Origin: Amycolatopsis lexingtonensis
Lineage (GTDB): Bacteria; Actinomycetota; Actinomycetes; Mycobacteriales; Pseudonocardiaceae
Direction: 5' to 3'
NCBI RefSeq assembly: GCF_014873755.1
Contig: NZ_JADBEG010000001.1
Coordinates: forward strand, 6,546,501 to 6,610,500
DNA: 64,000 nt
The notes below the pieces were generated by a model. The model made no database searches. It saw only the letters and a program-made list of their open reading frames with translations, and was not told the DNA's origin. Positions 55,845 to 64,000 of the stretch are shown here, piece after piece. The first letter of the stretch is position 1. Each line of letters begins with the position of its first letter. The position numbers and the translations under genes are program-made.

Positions 55845-57165
55845 GCTGCCGGCGCGCGAGGTCGTCGAAGCGATCGCCAACGGGTTCACGGAGTTCCCGA
55901 CGCCGCTGCGCGACGAGCCGGCCGACGGGCCGATCGGCTGGCCGGGTTACCGCGAAGCCCGCTCCGCGGCGGAAGCGCGCACCCGCGAGAAGGAGTCGGT
56001 CGTCTGCGGGACGGCGAAGATCGGCGACGTCGAGGCCGTGCTGATCGCGTTCGAGTTCGGCTTCCTCGGCGGGTCGCTCGGGCAGCGCACCGGCGACCGG
56101 ATCGAGGCGGCGTTCGCGCACGCCCGCGACGCGCGGCTGCCGGTGGTCTCGCTGATCGCGACCGGCGGCAGCCGCATGCAGCAGGGCATGCGGGCGCTGA
56201 TGCAGCTGCAGCGCGTGGCACGGGCGGCGGCGCTGACCCGCGCGGCGGGCATCCCGCAGGTCTCGGTGCTGCGCGACCCGACGACCGGCGGCGGCTGGGC
56301 GACCCTCGGCGCGGGCGCCGACGTCGTGCTCGCGCTGCCGGAGGCGCAGGTCGGGTTCGCGGGCTCGCGGGTGCGGCCGCCGGAAGCCCCGGAGGCGTAC
56401 ACCGCGGAGGCGAAGCTCGAGTGGGGCCAGGCCGACGCCGTCGTCGCGCCGGCCGAACTCGGCTCGACGCTGGAACGCTGGCTGCGGCTGCTGACCGCGC
56501 GTTCTTCGGCGGCCGCTCCACCGCCTTCGGCGCTACGAGCCGCTTCGCTGCCTGCGACAGGTTGGGAGGCGGTCCAGGCGGCCCGTTCGCCGGAGCGAGC
56601 CCGGGCCACCGAGTACCTGGACGCGTACTTCGACTGGCGGGAAGACATCAGCGGCGACCGCGCGGGCGGCGTCGACCCGGGCGTGGCGTGCGGCTTCGGC
56701 TGGCGCGACGGCCGGACGATCGCCTACGCGGCGCAGTGCGGCACGCCGACGTCCCCGGCGGGCTTCCGCACGGCCGCCCGGCTGGTGCGGCTGGCGTCCC
56801 GGCTGGGCTTCCCGGTCCTGACGCTGGTCGACACCCCGGGCGCGGCGAACGACGCGGCCGCCGAGCAGGCGGGCGCGGGTCCGGCGATCGCGGCGATGTT
56901 CGAGGCGGTCGCGACGGCATCGATCCCGGTGACGACGCTGGTGATCGGCGAAGGCGGCTCGGGCGGGGCGCTGGCGTTCGCCGCGGCGGAGTCGACGTGG
57001 GTGGCACCGGACGCGTACTTCTCGGTGACGTCCCCGGAGGCCGCGGCGGCGATCCTCAAGCGGCCGGCGGAGGAGGTCCCGGAGATCGCCAACCGGCTGC
57101 ACCTGCGGCCCCAGGACCTGGTGGACCTGGGCGTCGCGCGGGCGGTCGTGAGTCCGGCTCGATGA
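55837..57165 (+). CDS. Acyl-CoA carboxylase carboxyltransferase, fused beta/alpha (AccD3-like)
   Basis: 442 residues with two crotonase-type halves. The N-terminal beta-like half has AVLIAFEFGFLGGSLGQRTG, TGGSRMQQGMRALMQLQR and PTTGGGWATLGAGADVVL. The C-terminal alpha-like half has FPVLTLVDTPGAANDAAAEQ, VIGEGGSGGALAFAAAESTW and AAILKRPAEEVPEIANRLHL. No zinc-ribbon Cys at the N-terminus. GTG at 55837 inside the end of the synthetase gene, so they are coupled. No biotin carboxylase or BCCP is encoded nearby. Confidence 0.9.
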   Translation: MSRLPAREVVEAIANGFTEFPTPLRDEPADGPIGWPGYREARSAAEARTREKESVVCGTAKIGDVEAVLIAFEFGFLGGSLGQRTGDRIEAAFAHARDARLPVVSLIATGGSRMQQGMRALMQLQRVARAAALTRAAGIPQVSVLRDPTTGGGWATLGAGADVVLALPEAQVGFAGSRVRPPEAPEAYTAEAKLEWGQADAVVAPAELGSTLERWLRLLTARSSAAAPPPSALRAASLPATGWEAVQAARSPERARATEYLDAYFDWREDISGDRAGGVDPGVACGFGWRDGRTIAYAAQCGTPTSPAGFRTAARLVRLASRLGFPVLTLVDTPGAANDAAAEQAGAGPAIAAMFEAVATASIPVTTLVIGEGGSGGALAFAAAESTWVAPDAYFSVTSPEAAAAILKRPAEEVPEIANRLHLRPQDLVDLGVARAVVSPAR

Positions 57166-57216
57166 TCGACGTCCGACCAGGCCCGCCGGCGGGTCCATCC
57201 GTGGTTGGATCTTGCG

Positions 57217-58215
57217 ATGGGGTATCGACTCAACAGGCGAGCGGCGTTCGGCTTGGGGACCGCTGTCGTCGCCGGAAGCGTTCTGACCGGCTCCCCCGCG
57301 TTCGCGCAGGAAGCAGACATCGAGGCCAGCCCGGCCACACCGGACCGGGCCAGGCAGAAGGTGAAGCGCGTCTACGACGACGCGGCCGCCGAGGCGGGCG
57401 GCATCTGGAACTCCTACATCAGCGTGGCCGACCAGATGGCCGTCGACGTGGCGTCCGACGAGGTCGTCGAGGCGTACAGCGTCAACAAGGTGGCCGTCGC
57501 GGTCACCTTGATGGACAAGATCGACCGTGGCCTGCTCACGCTGGACCAGCAGGTCCAGGTGCCCGAGAGCATCGTCGTGCCGGGTGGCGACGGCATCATC
57601 ATCCTGGACAAGGCGTACCCGAGCGCGTTCACGCTGGGCCACGTCCTGTCGCTGTTCCTCACCGTTTCGGACGACACGTGCGTCCGGCTGGTGGGGCTCG
57701 TGGTTCCGGCGGCCGAGATCAACCAGATCCTGGTGACCAAGGGCTTCCCCAAGACCCAGGTCACGCCGGTGGCCAACCCGAACCGCTACTTCCTCGGCCA
57801 GACCACTCCGCGCGAGACCCACGACCTGCTGAAGGCGCTGGTCGCGGGCACCTTGCTGAGCCCGGCGTCGACGGAGTACCTGCTGTCCATCCTGCGGTCG
57901 CAGGTGGCGTTCACCGACGGCATCCGCCGTGAGATGTCGTCCGCCGACCGGGCGAGGATCGCCACGAAGGCGGGCTGGCTGAACGACGGCCGCAACGAAG
58001 CGGGGATCATGTTCGACGCCGCGGGCAAGCCGGTGGTGATCTACTCGATGTTCGCGCACGGCCAGGCGAACCCGGAGGACTTCGGGGCCACGCACCCGGT
58101 CCGGCAGGCGAGCGCGAAGATGGGGCCGAAGTTCCTGCGCGCGGTCGACAAGATCGCGGGCGCCGGCACCAGGGCGTTCCGGGCACCGGCCTACCAGCCG
58201 TCCAACGGCGGCTGA
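57217..58215 (+). CDS. Exported class A beta-lactamase-like serine hydrolase
   Basis: 332 residues. N-terminus LNRRAAFGLGTAVVAGSVLT with twin Arg suggests Tat export, cleavage near AFA-QE. Penicillin-fold motifs: SxxK in EAYSVNKVAVAVTL, SDD at the SDN position (FLTVSDDTCVRLVG), and KAG at the KTG position (IATKAGWLNDG). The catalytic Ser and Lys are present; the altered SDN/KTG leave true beta-lactamase activity uncertain. ATG at 57217 is preferred to TTG at 57205. Same strand as the carboxylase genes, 51 bases after. Confidence 0.85.
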   Translation: MGYRLNRRAAFGLGTAVVAGSVLTGSPAFAQEADIEASPATPDRARQKVKRVYDDAAAEAGGIWNSYISVADQMAVDVASDEVVEAYSVNKVAVAVTLMDKIDRGLLTLDQQVQVPESIVVPGGDGIIILDKAYPSAFTLGHVLSLFLTVSDDTCVRLVGLVVPAAEINQILVTKGFPKTQVTPVANPNRYFLGQTTPRETHDLLKALVAGTLLSPASTEYLLSILRSQVAFTDGIRREMSSADRARIATKAGWLNDGRNEAGIMFDAAGKPVVIYSMFAHGQANPEDFGATHPVRQASAKMGPKFLRAVDKIAGAGTRAFRAPAYQPSNGG

Positions 58216-58228
58216 GCAGCCGGCGGGA

Positions 58229-58272
58229 GTCCCGGAGCTGGTGTGGACTTACGCCTGCACCAGCTCCGGGAC
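58229..58272. terminator. Bidirectional hairpin between beta-lactamase-like and tsaE genes
   Basis: GTCCCGGAGCTGGTG and CACCAGCTCCGGGAC form a perfect 15-bp stem with a 14-base loop. The right arm encodes the last residues of TsaE. The genes are convergent. Confidence 0.85.
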
Positions 58273-58704
58273 CCGCTCGGTCCACGTGCCGTGCGGTTCG
58301 AGGGTGACCTCGCGGACGTCGTCCTCGCGGCGGTCCAGCCGGACCACCAGGTAGTCGTCCGAGAGCCGCTCCGCGGAGCCCTCGCCCCACTCGACCACGA
58401 TCGCCGAGCGCTCCAGGTCGGTGTCCAGGTCCAGGTCGTCGAGCTGGGAGAGGTCGCCGCCCAGGCGGTACGCGTCGACGTGCACCAGCGGCACGCCCGA
58501 CGCGCCCGCCGGGTGGACGCGGGCCAGCACGAACGTCGGGGAACTGACGCGGCCACCGACGCCGAGGCCGTCGGCGATGCCGCGGGTCAGCGTCGTCTTG
58601 CCCGCGCCGAGCGGGCCCGCGAGCAGCACCAGGTCGCCCGCGCGCAACGCGCGGCCGAGCGCGCGCCCGAAGTCCATGGTCTCTTCGGGCGTGGGAAACA
58701 CCAT
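58249..58704 (-). CDS. tsaE: tRNA threonylcarbamoyladenosine biosynthesis ATPase TsaE
   Basis: 151-residue P-loop ATPase that works with TsaB and TsaD. Walker A GPLGAGKTTLTRGIADGLG, VSSPTFVLARVHPAG, VHVDAYRLGGDLSQLDDLDL and AIVVEWGEGSAERL. ATG at 58704 is two bases after the upstream hydrolase stop. In mycobacteria tsaE is adjacent to tsaB; here they are separated by the 54417-58215 insertion. Confidence 0.95.
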   Translation of the reverse strand: MVFPTPEETMDFGRALGRALRAGDLVLLAGPLGAGKTTLTRGIADGLGVGGRVSSPTFVLARVHPAGASGVPLVHVDAYRLGGDLSQLDDLDLDTDLERSAIVVEWGEGSAERLSDDYLVVRLDRREDDVREVTLEPHGTWTERVPELVQA

Positions 58705-58706
58705 GC

Positions 58707-59807
58707 TCAACGCTGCCACCACCAGGTTCGCCGGGACGAGTTTTCGCCGTCCACACCGGAACAGCGTTGCAGGAGATCGATCAGATGGCTGTTCACCAGC
58801 TCGGGCTGCTCGAGCAGGACCATGTGCCCGGCGCCGCGGACGCGCACGAGTTCCGCGTCAGGCAGCTCGGCCGCGATCCGCTCGGCGTGCGCGAACGGCG
58901 TGAACCGGTCCGAGTCGCCGCCGATGACCAGCACTTCCGCGTGCTTCAAGCCGGCGAGCGCCGCGTACCGGTTGTGGCTGCCGAGCGTGTCGACGAAGTT
59001 CACGAGCCCGCGCACCGGCGTCACTTCGAGCATCTCGAGCATGAAGTCGACCAGCCGCGGCGCGACGTCCCGGCTGCCGAACGCCAGCCGGCGCACGGCC
59101 TGCCGCGTCAGCTGGCCGCCGGCCGCGCGGACGAATTCCACCAGCCCCGGCTGCCAGCCGGCGAGACCGCCGGCGGCGCGCGTCAGCGGGTTGTACTTCG
59201 AGAGCAGCGAGCGCGGCAACCCGCGTGCGCCCACTTCGCCCGCCGCCGTCGCGATGAACGCGACGCCGCAGACGCGGTCTTCGAAGATCTCGGGGAACTC
59301 GGCGGCCAGCTCCATGATCACCATGCCGCCCATCGAGTGCCCCATCAGCACGACGGGACCGTCCGGCACCACGGACCGCAGCACGCAGTCGAGGTCGCGC
59401 GCCAGCTGCTCGATCGTCGACGTCTCCGCGGAGGCCGCGCCGGACAGGCCGTGGCCGCGGTGGTCGTAGTACACCTGGCGCACGCGGGGCAGCCGCAGCG
59501 ACGCGAGGTCGCGGCGCTGGAAGTGCCAGCAGCGGCGCGAAAGCGCGAAGCCGTGCACCCCCACGACCGTCAGTTCCGGTTCGCCACCGTCCTCCGGGTC
59601 GATCTCCTCGACCGAGAGCGGGGTGCCGTCCTCGGCCGCGACCGTCGACGTGCGATCCGGCTTCAGCTCCCCCAGCGGCTCGTCCACGTACGGATCCTCA
59701 CTGTGCCGCCGCTGCTGCGCGGCGACGGCGATAGCGGCGGCGGCGGTCCCCGTGGCCACGGCCCCGACCCCGCCGGCGATGGCCAGCAGTCGACGTGAAG
59801 GTGTCAC
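58707..59807 (-). CDS. Alpha/beta hydrolase with N-terminal membrane anchor
   Basis: 366 residues. A hydrophobic segment near the N-terminus (about 7-29, LLAIAGGVGAVATGTAAAAIAVAA) is a signal or anchor. Hydrolase core: VVGVHGFALSRRCWHFQRRD, YYDHRGHGLSG, nucleophile GHSMGG, acid in IGGDSDRFTPFAHAERI, His in RGAGHMVLLEQP. GTG at 59807 overlaps the alr stop as GTGA. Position alr-hydrolase-tsaE is conserved in actinobacteria; substrate unknown. Confidence 0.93.
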   Translation of the reverse strand: MTPSRRLLAIAGGVGAVATGTAAAAIAVAAQQRRHSEDPYVDEPLGELKPDRTSTVAAEDGTPLSVEEIDPEDGGEPELTVVGVHGFALSRRCWHFQRRDLASLRLPRVRQVYYDHRGHGLSGAASAETSTIEQLARDLDCVLRSVVPDGPVVLMGHSMGGMVIMELAAEFPEIFEDRVCGVAFIATAAGEVGARGLPRSLLSKYNPLTRAAGGLAGWQPGLVEFVRAAGGQLTRQAVRRLAFGSRDVAPRLVDFMLEMLEVTPVRGLVNFVDTLGSHNRYAALAGLKHAEVLVIGGDSDRFTPFAHAERIAAELPDAELVRVRGAGHMVLLEQPELVNSHLIDLLQRCSGVDGENSSRRTWWWQR

Positions 59808-60919
59808 GAGCGCGCCCCCAGATACCGGCGCCGCACCCGCGGGCGGTACATCGAGGTGACGATCTCGTAGTCGATGGTGCCCAGCTTGTCGGCCCATTGC
59901 CGGGCCGTCGGCTCGCCGTGCGTCCCCTGGCCGAACAGGACGACCTCGTCGCCGACCGACGGCTCGTAGTCGCCGCAGTCGACCACCAGCTGGTCCATGC
60001 AGACGCGGCCGGCGACCGGCCGCCGTTGCCCGCCGAGCCACACGTCCATCCGCCCGGACAGCGACCGCGGGACGCCGTCGGCGTACCCGGCCGGGACCAG
60101 GGCGAGGTTCGTGTCGCGCGGCGTGGTCCAGGTGTGCCCGTAGGACACCGATTCCCCGGCTTCGACGCGCTTGACCAGCGCGACCGCGGACCGGAACGTC
60201 ATGGCCGGGCGCAGGTCTTCGGCCTGCGGGACCGGGTTGAGCCCGTACATCGCGATGCCGGGCCGGACGAGGTCGAAGTGCAGGTCCGGCCGGGTGAGCA
60301 GGGCCGCGGAGTTCGCCAGGTGCCGCTTCGGGTCGAGCCCGGCGGCACGGGCGGCGTCGTAGGCCTCGGCGAAGCGCTTCGCCTGCATGTCGATGGAGGG
60401 GTGCTCGGGCTCGTCCGCGCACGCGAGGTGGGACCAGATCGCGACGACGTCGACCCGCGGTTCGGCGGCCGCCGCTTCGACCAGCTCGGCCCACGCGGCG
60501 GGCGGGCAGCCGTTGCGCGAGAGCCCGGTGTCGATCTTGAGGTGCACACGGGCCCGGGTACCCGGTTTCGCCGCGGCGGCGATGCGGCGTAGCTCACCCA
60601 GCGAGCTGGCGGCGAGGTCGACGTCCGCCTCGATGCCGGGCGCGAAGTCGACGTCCGGGGTGTCCAGCCAGCTGAACAGGCGGGTGGTGATCCCGGCCTC
60701 GCGCAGGGCGAGGGCCTCACCGAGCGAGCACGTGCCGAGCCAGCTCGCGCCGGCCTCGACCGCGGCGCGCGCCACCGGCAGCGCGCCGTGGCCGTAGGCG
60801 TCGGCCTTCACCACGGCCATCACCTCGGCGCCGGGCGCGCGGGCGCCCAGCAGGGTGAGGTTGTGGCGGATCGCGTCGAGGTCGATGTCGACCTGCGCGC
60901 GCGGGAAACTGGGAGTCAT
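59804..60919 (-). CDS. alr: Alanine racemase
   Basis: 371-residue PLP enzyme supplying D-alanine for peptidoglycan. PLP Lys in VMAVVKADAYGHGALPVARA, HLKIDTGLSRNGC, SNSAALLTRP-like ANSAALLTRPDLHFDLVRPG, catalytic Tyr in SVSYGHTWTT, and RPVAGRVCMDQLVVD. ATG at 60919. The ribosome-binding site GGGAG and the ATG lie in a 15-bp perfect hairpin. First gene of alr-hydrolase-tsaE, starting 29 bases after the ABC ATPase gene ends. Confidence 0.97.
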   Translation of the reverse strand: MTPSFPRAQVDIDLDAIRHNLTLLGARAPGAEVMAVVKADAYGHGALPVARAAVEAGASWLGTCSLGEALALREAGITTRLFSWLDTPDVDFAPGIEADVDLAASSLGELRRIAAAAKPGTRARVHLKIDTGLSRNGCPPAAWAELVEAAAAEPRVDVVAIWSHLACADEPEHPSIDMQAKRFAEAYDAARAAGLDPKRHLANSAALLTRPDLHFDLVRPGIAMYGLNPVPQAEDLRPAMTFRSAVALVKRVEAGESVSYGHTWTTPRDTNLALVPAGYADGVPRSLSGRMDVWLGGQRRPVAGRVCMDQLVVDCGDYEPSVGDEVVLFGQGTHGEPTARQWADKLGTIDYEIVTSMYRPRVRRRYLGARS

Positions 60920-60937
60920 GGCGACTCCCAGTTTCCC
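60903..60937 (-). promoter_or_regulatory. 15-bp perfect hairpin sequestering the alr ribosome-binding site and start codon
   Basis: GGGAAACTGGGAGTC and GACTCCCAGTTTCCC are exact reverse complements around a 5-base loop. In the alr mRNA the upstream arm contains the ribosome-binding site GGGAG, the loop contains the first two bases of AUG, and the downstream arm is the start of the coding region. It also lies 12 bases beyond the stop of the ABC ATPase gene, so it could serve as that operon's terminator. Confidence 0.75.
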
Positions 60938-60948
60938 ATGACCCGAGG

Positions 60949-62040
<1,092 letters not shown>

Positions 62041-62043
62041 CGG

Positions 62044-63471
62044 TCAGTCCTCTCCGAGATTCCGCCGGACCCCGTACGCCGCTTCGCGGGCTTCGAGGTG
62101 GCGCTGCTGGATCCGGTGGCCCGCGGCGCGCTGCGCCTCGGTCGGCTCGTCCAGCTCGAGCGCTTTCTTGTTTCCTTGCCAGGACGGGGGTTCCGCACTG
62201 GAAGTCAGGGCCCACGCCGCCTGCCGCGCCGCGCCGATGGCGACGTACTCGGCGACTTCGGGCAGCTGCACGGGCACGCCGAACACCAGCGGCGCGACCG
62301 CGCGGACGGCGGCCGACTGCGCGCCACCCCCGATCAGCAGCACGCGGCGGACGTCGAGACCGTGCGCGCGGACCGCGTCGAGACCGGCGGCGAGGCCGCA
62401 GAGCATGCCTTCGACGGCGCTGCGTGCGAGGTTCTGCGGGGTCATGTTGGCCCTGGTCAGGCCGATCAGCGAACCGGTGGCGCCGGGCAGGTTCGGCGTG
62501 CGCTCGCCGTCCAGGTAGGGCAGGAACGTCAGGCCCTCGGCACCGGGCTCGCCGGCCAGGGCGAGCCGGTCGAACTCGCTCAGCGTCGCGCCGAGCATCG
62601 ACGCCGTCGCGGTGAGGACGCGGGCGGCGTTGAGGGTGCAGGCCAGCGGCAGGAACCGGCCGGTGGCGTCGGCGAACCCGGCGACCTCGCCGGTGGCGTC
62701 GGCCGCGCCGGTCTCGGCGACGCCGAACACCGTGCCGCTGGTGCCGAGCGAGACGACGACGTCCCCGGCGCGCAGTTCGAGCCCGAGCGCGGCGGCCATG
62801 TTGTCGCCGGTGCCGGCGGAGACGAGCACGCCGTCCGCGGTGTGGCCGGCGGCGTCGGCCGGGCCGAGCACGGCGGGCAGCTCCGGCGTCCGGCCGCCGA
62901 AGGCGTGGCTCAGCACGTCGAGGCGGTAGGCGTTGTCGGACGGCGAGAAGTAGCCGGTGCCGGAGGCGTCGCCGCGGTCGGTGACCGGGTCGCCGCCGGT
63001 GAGCTTCCAGGTCAGCCAGTCGTGCGGGAGCAGCACGCGCGCGACGCGGTCGGCCAGCTCGGGCTCGTGGTCGGCCAGCCAGCGCAGCTTCGTCACGGTG
63101 AAGCTGGCGACCGGCACCGAGCCGACGGACTTCGCCCAGACGGACGGCCCGCCGAGCTCCTCGATGAGGTCGAGTGCCGACTGCGCGGAACGGGTGTCGT
63201 TCCACAGCAGCGCGGGCCGGACGACCTCGCCGGCGTCGTCGAGGGTGACCATGCCGTGCTGCTGCCCGCCGACGCCGATGGCCTTGACGTCGTCGAGCAG
63301 GCCCTTCGTGGCTTCTTGGAAGGCGTCCCACCAGGCGGCGGGGTCGACCTCGGTGCCCTCGGGGTGCGGCGCGCGGCCGGTGCGGACGATCTCCCCGGTG
63401 GCGGCGTCGCACACGACGACCTTGGTCGACTGCGTGGACGAGTCGATGCCGGCGACCAGCTCAGCTGTCAT
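62044..63471 (-). CDS. xylB: Xylulokinase
   Basis: 475-residue FGGY-family kinase phosphorylating D-xylulose. [39 protein letters not shown] (QHGM is typical of XylB), [43 protein letters not shown], and C-terminal [23 protein letters not shown] at 63471 overlaps the DeoR gene by 11 bases. Specificity among pentuloses is inferred from the XylB-like motifs. Confidence 0.92.
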   Translation of the reverse strand: MTAELVAGIDSSTQSTKVVVCDAATGEIVRTGRAPHPEGTEVDPAAWWDAFQEATKGLLDDVKAIGVGGQQHGMVTLDDAGEVVRPALLWNDTRSAQSALDLIEELGGPSVWAKSVGSVPVASFTVTKLRWLADHEPELADRVARVLLPHDWLTWKLTGGDPVTDRGDASGTGYFSPSDNAYRLDVLSHAFGGRTPELPAVLGPADAAGHTADGVLVSAGTGDNMAAALGLELRAGDVVVSLGTSGTVFGVAETGAADATGEVAGFADATGRFLPLACTLNAARVLTATASMLGATLSEFDRLALAGEPGAEGLTFLPYLDGERTPNLPGATGSLIGLTRANMTPQNLARSAVEGMLCGLAAGLDAVRAHGLDVRRVLLIGGGAQSAAVRAVAPLVFGVPVQLPEVAEYVAIGAARQAAWALTSSAEPPSWQGNKKALELDEPTEAQRAAGHRIQQRHLEAREAAYGVRRNLGED

Positions 63472-64000
63472 AGGGCTGCCCCTCTGCGACGTGTTCGACG
63501 ATCTCGATCGCGGTGCCCGCGTTGAGCGCGGCCTCGATCTCCTCGGTGGGCGTGGCTTCGCCGGTGATCAACAGGTCGTAGTCGCCGACGTCGCCGTGCG
63601 CGTAGGTGGCGGTGCGGCCGAACTTCGAGTGGTCGACGACGAGGACGTTGTGGTTCGCGACCTTGAGGGCCGCCTTCTTGAGCTCGGCGTAGTCGCGGTC
63701 CGGGTGGAAGAGCCGCCCGACGGCGACCGCGGTGACCGAGACGAAGGCGACGTCGGCGCGGATCGAGTCGAGCAGGCCGAGCACCTCGGGGCCGGCGCAG
63801 GAGTCGTACTCGCGGGAGTAGCGGCCACCGGCGAGCACGACGTCGGCCCCGCCTTCGCCGAGGACACGCGCGGCCCGCAGGGAGTTGGTGACGACGGTGA
63901 GGCCGTCGATCTCCGCGAGCCGCTTGACCAGCGGGAGGAGGGTGGTGGAGTCGTCGACGAAGACGGTCTGCCCGGGGTGGACGTGCCGCGCGGCGGCCTC
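63461..64000 (-). CDS. DeoR-family transcriptional regulator, 5' part cut by window
   Basis: C-terminal 179 residues of the sugar-phosphate sensing DeoRC domain: [75 protein letters not shown], and [16 protein letters not shown]. The helix-turn-helix lies off the right edge. It overlaps xylB by 11 bases, so it heads the sugar operon and probably represses it until a phosphorylated sugar binds. Confidence 0.92.
   Translation of the reverse strand, partial: EAAARHVHPGQTVFVDDSTTLLPLVKRLAEIDGLTVVTNSLRAARVLGEGGADVVLAGGRYSREYDSCAGPEVLGLLDSIRADVAFVSVTAVAVGRLFHPDRDYAELKKAALKVANHNVLVVDHSKFGRTATYAHGDVGDYDLLITGEATPTEEIEAALNAGTAIEIVEHVAEGQPYDS

Overview
The window is high-GC actinobacterial chromosome, most probably Amycolatopsis or a close relative in the Pseudonocardiaceae. 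The evidence is the third-position GC bias, the GTG/TTG starts, the WhiB-family protein, the mycothiol-type DinB/maleylpyruvate-isomerase proteins, DUF397 and DUF1707 proteins, a BldM-like regulator, and a gene order matching the M. tuberculosis block choD-guaB3-guaB2-Rv3412-rsdA-sigD-Rv3415c-whiB3-groEL1-groES-tsaD-rimI-tsaB-tsaE-alr. Genus assignment is inference from recalled synteny. I see no rRNA, tRNA, CRISPR or intact insertion sequence.

Layout. 1-3003 (minus): a polytopic membrane protein, a small B12-fold-like protein and the 5' part of sucC. 3897-9628: a secreted M23 peptidase, a small Cys protein with a perfect LexA box, pcrA/uvrD, a palindromic repeat, a DUF1707 protein, then chorismate mutase behind what looks like a Phe/Tyr attenuator. 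9963-15381: two membrane-anchored NTF2-like proteins followed by a Ser/Thr kinase and a pseudokinase. 15378-20914: LysR/EamA pair, LuxR response regulator with PspC histidine kinase, and divergent PspC membrane proteins. 20976-26882: guaA, DinB protein, rhomboid-like protein, zinc alcohol dehydrogenase, aldehyde dehydrogenase. 26879-30938 (minus): a three-gene cluster of ChoD-like GMC oxidoreductase, maleylpyruvate-isomerase-like protein and Tat-lipoprotein FAD oxidase. 31105-43570: the conserved guaB3-guaB2-rsdA-sigD-bldM-whiD/whiB3-groESL region, with CIRCE upstream of groES.

Between groES and tsaD lies a stretch absent from the mycobacterial order (43571-52131). It holds a bifunctional peptidoglycan hydrolase; an exosortase-like protein translationally coupled to a GT2 glycosyltransferase; a divergent predicted exosortase substrate; a tiny LAATG-tailed membrane protein; a UDP-GlcNAc 2-epimerase; and a decayed lower-GC segment. 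The backbone resumes with tsaD-rimI-tsaB. It is interrupted by an acyl-CoA synthetase/carboxyltransferase pair and a beta-lactamase-like protein (54417-58215), then continues with tsaE-hydrolase-alr. The right end is a DeoR-xylB-MsiK-like ABC ATPase sugar operon.

Most notable signals: the 20-codon leader with Phe-Phe-Tyr and mutually exclusive hairpins before chorismate mutase; the exosortase/GT2 surface-protein locus; the LexA box in front of an unrecognised small gene; a 15-bp perfect hairpin enclosing the alr ribosome-binding site and start codon; a 12-bp perfect dyad in the tsaB/acyl-CoA synthetase divergent region; and two copies of a nested-palindrome repeat 31 kb apart.
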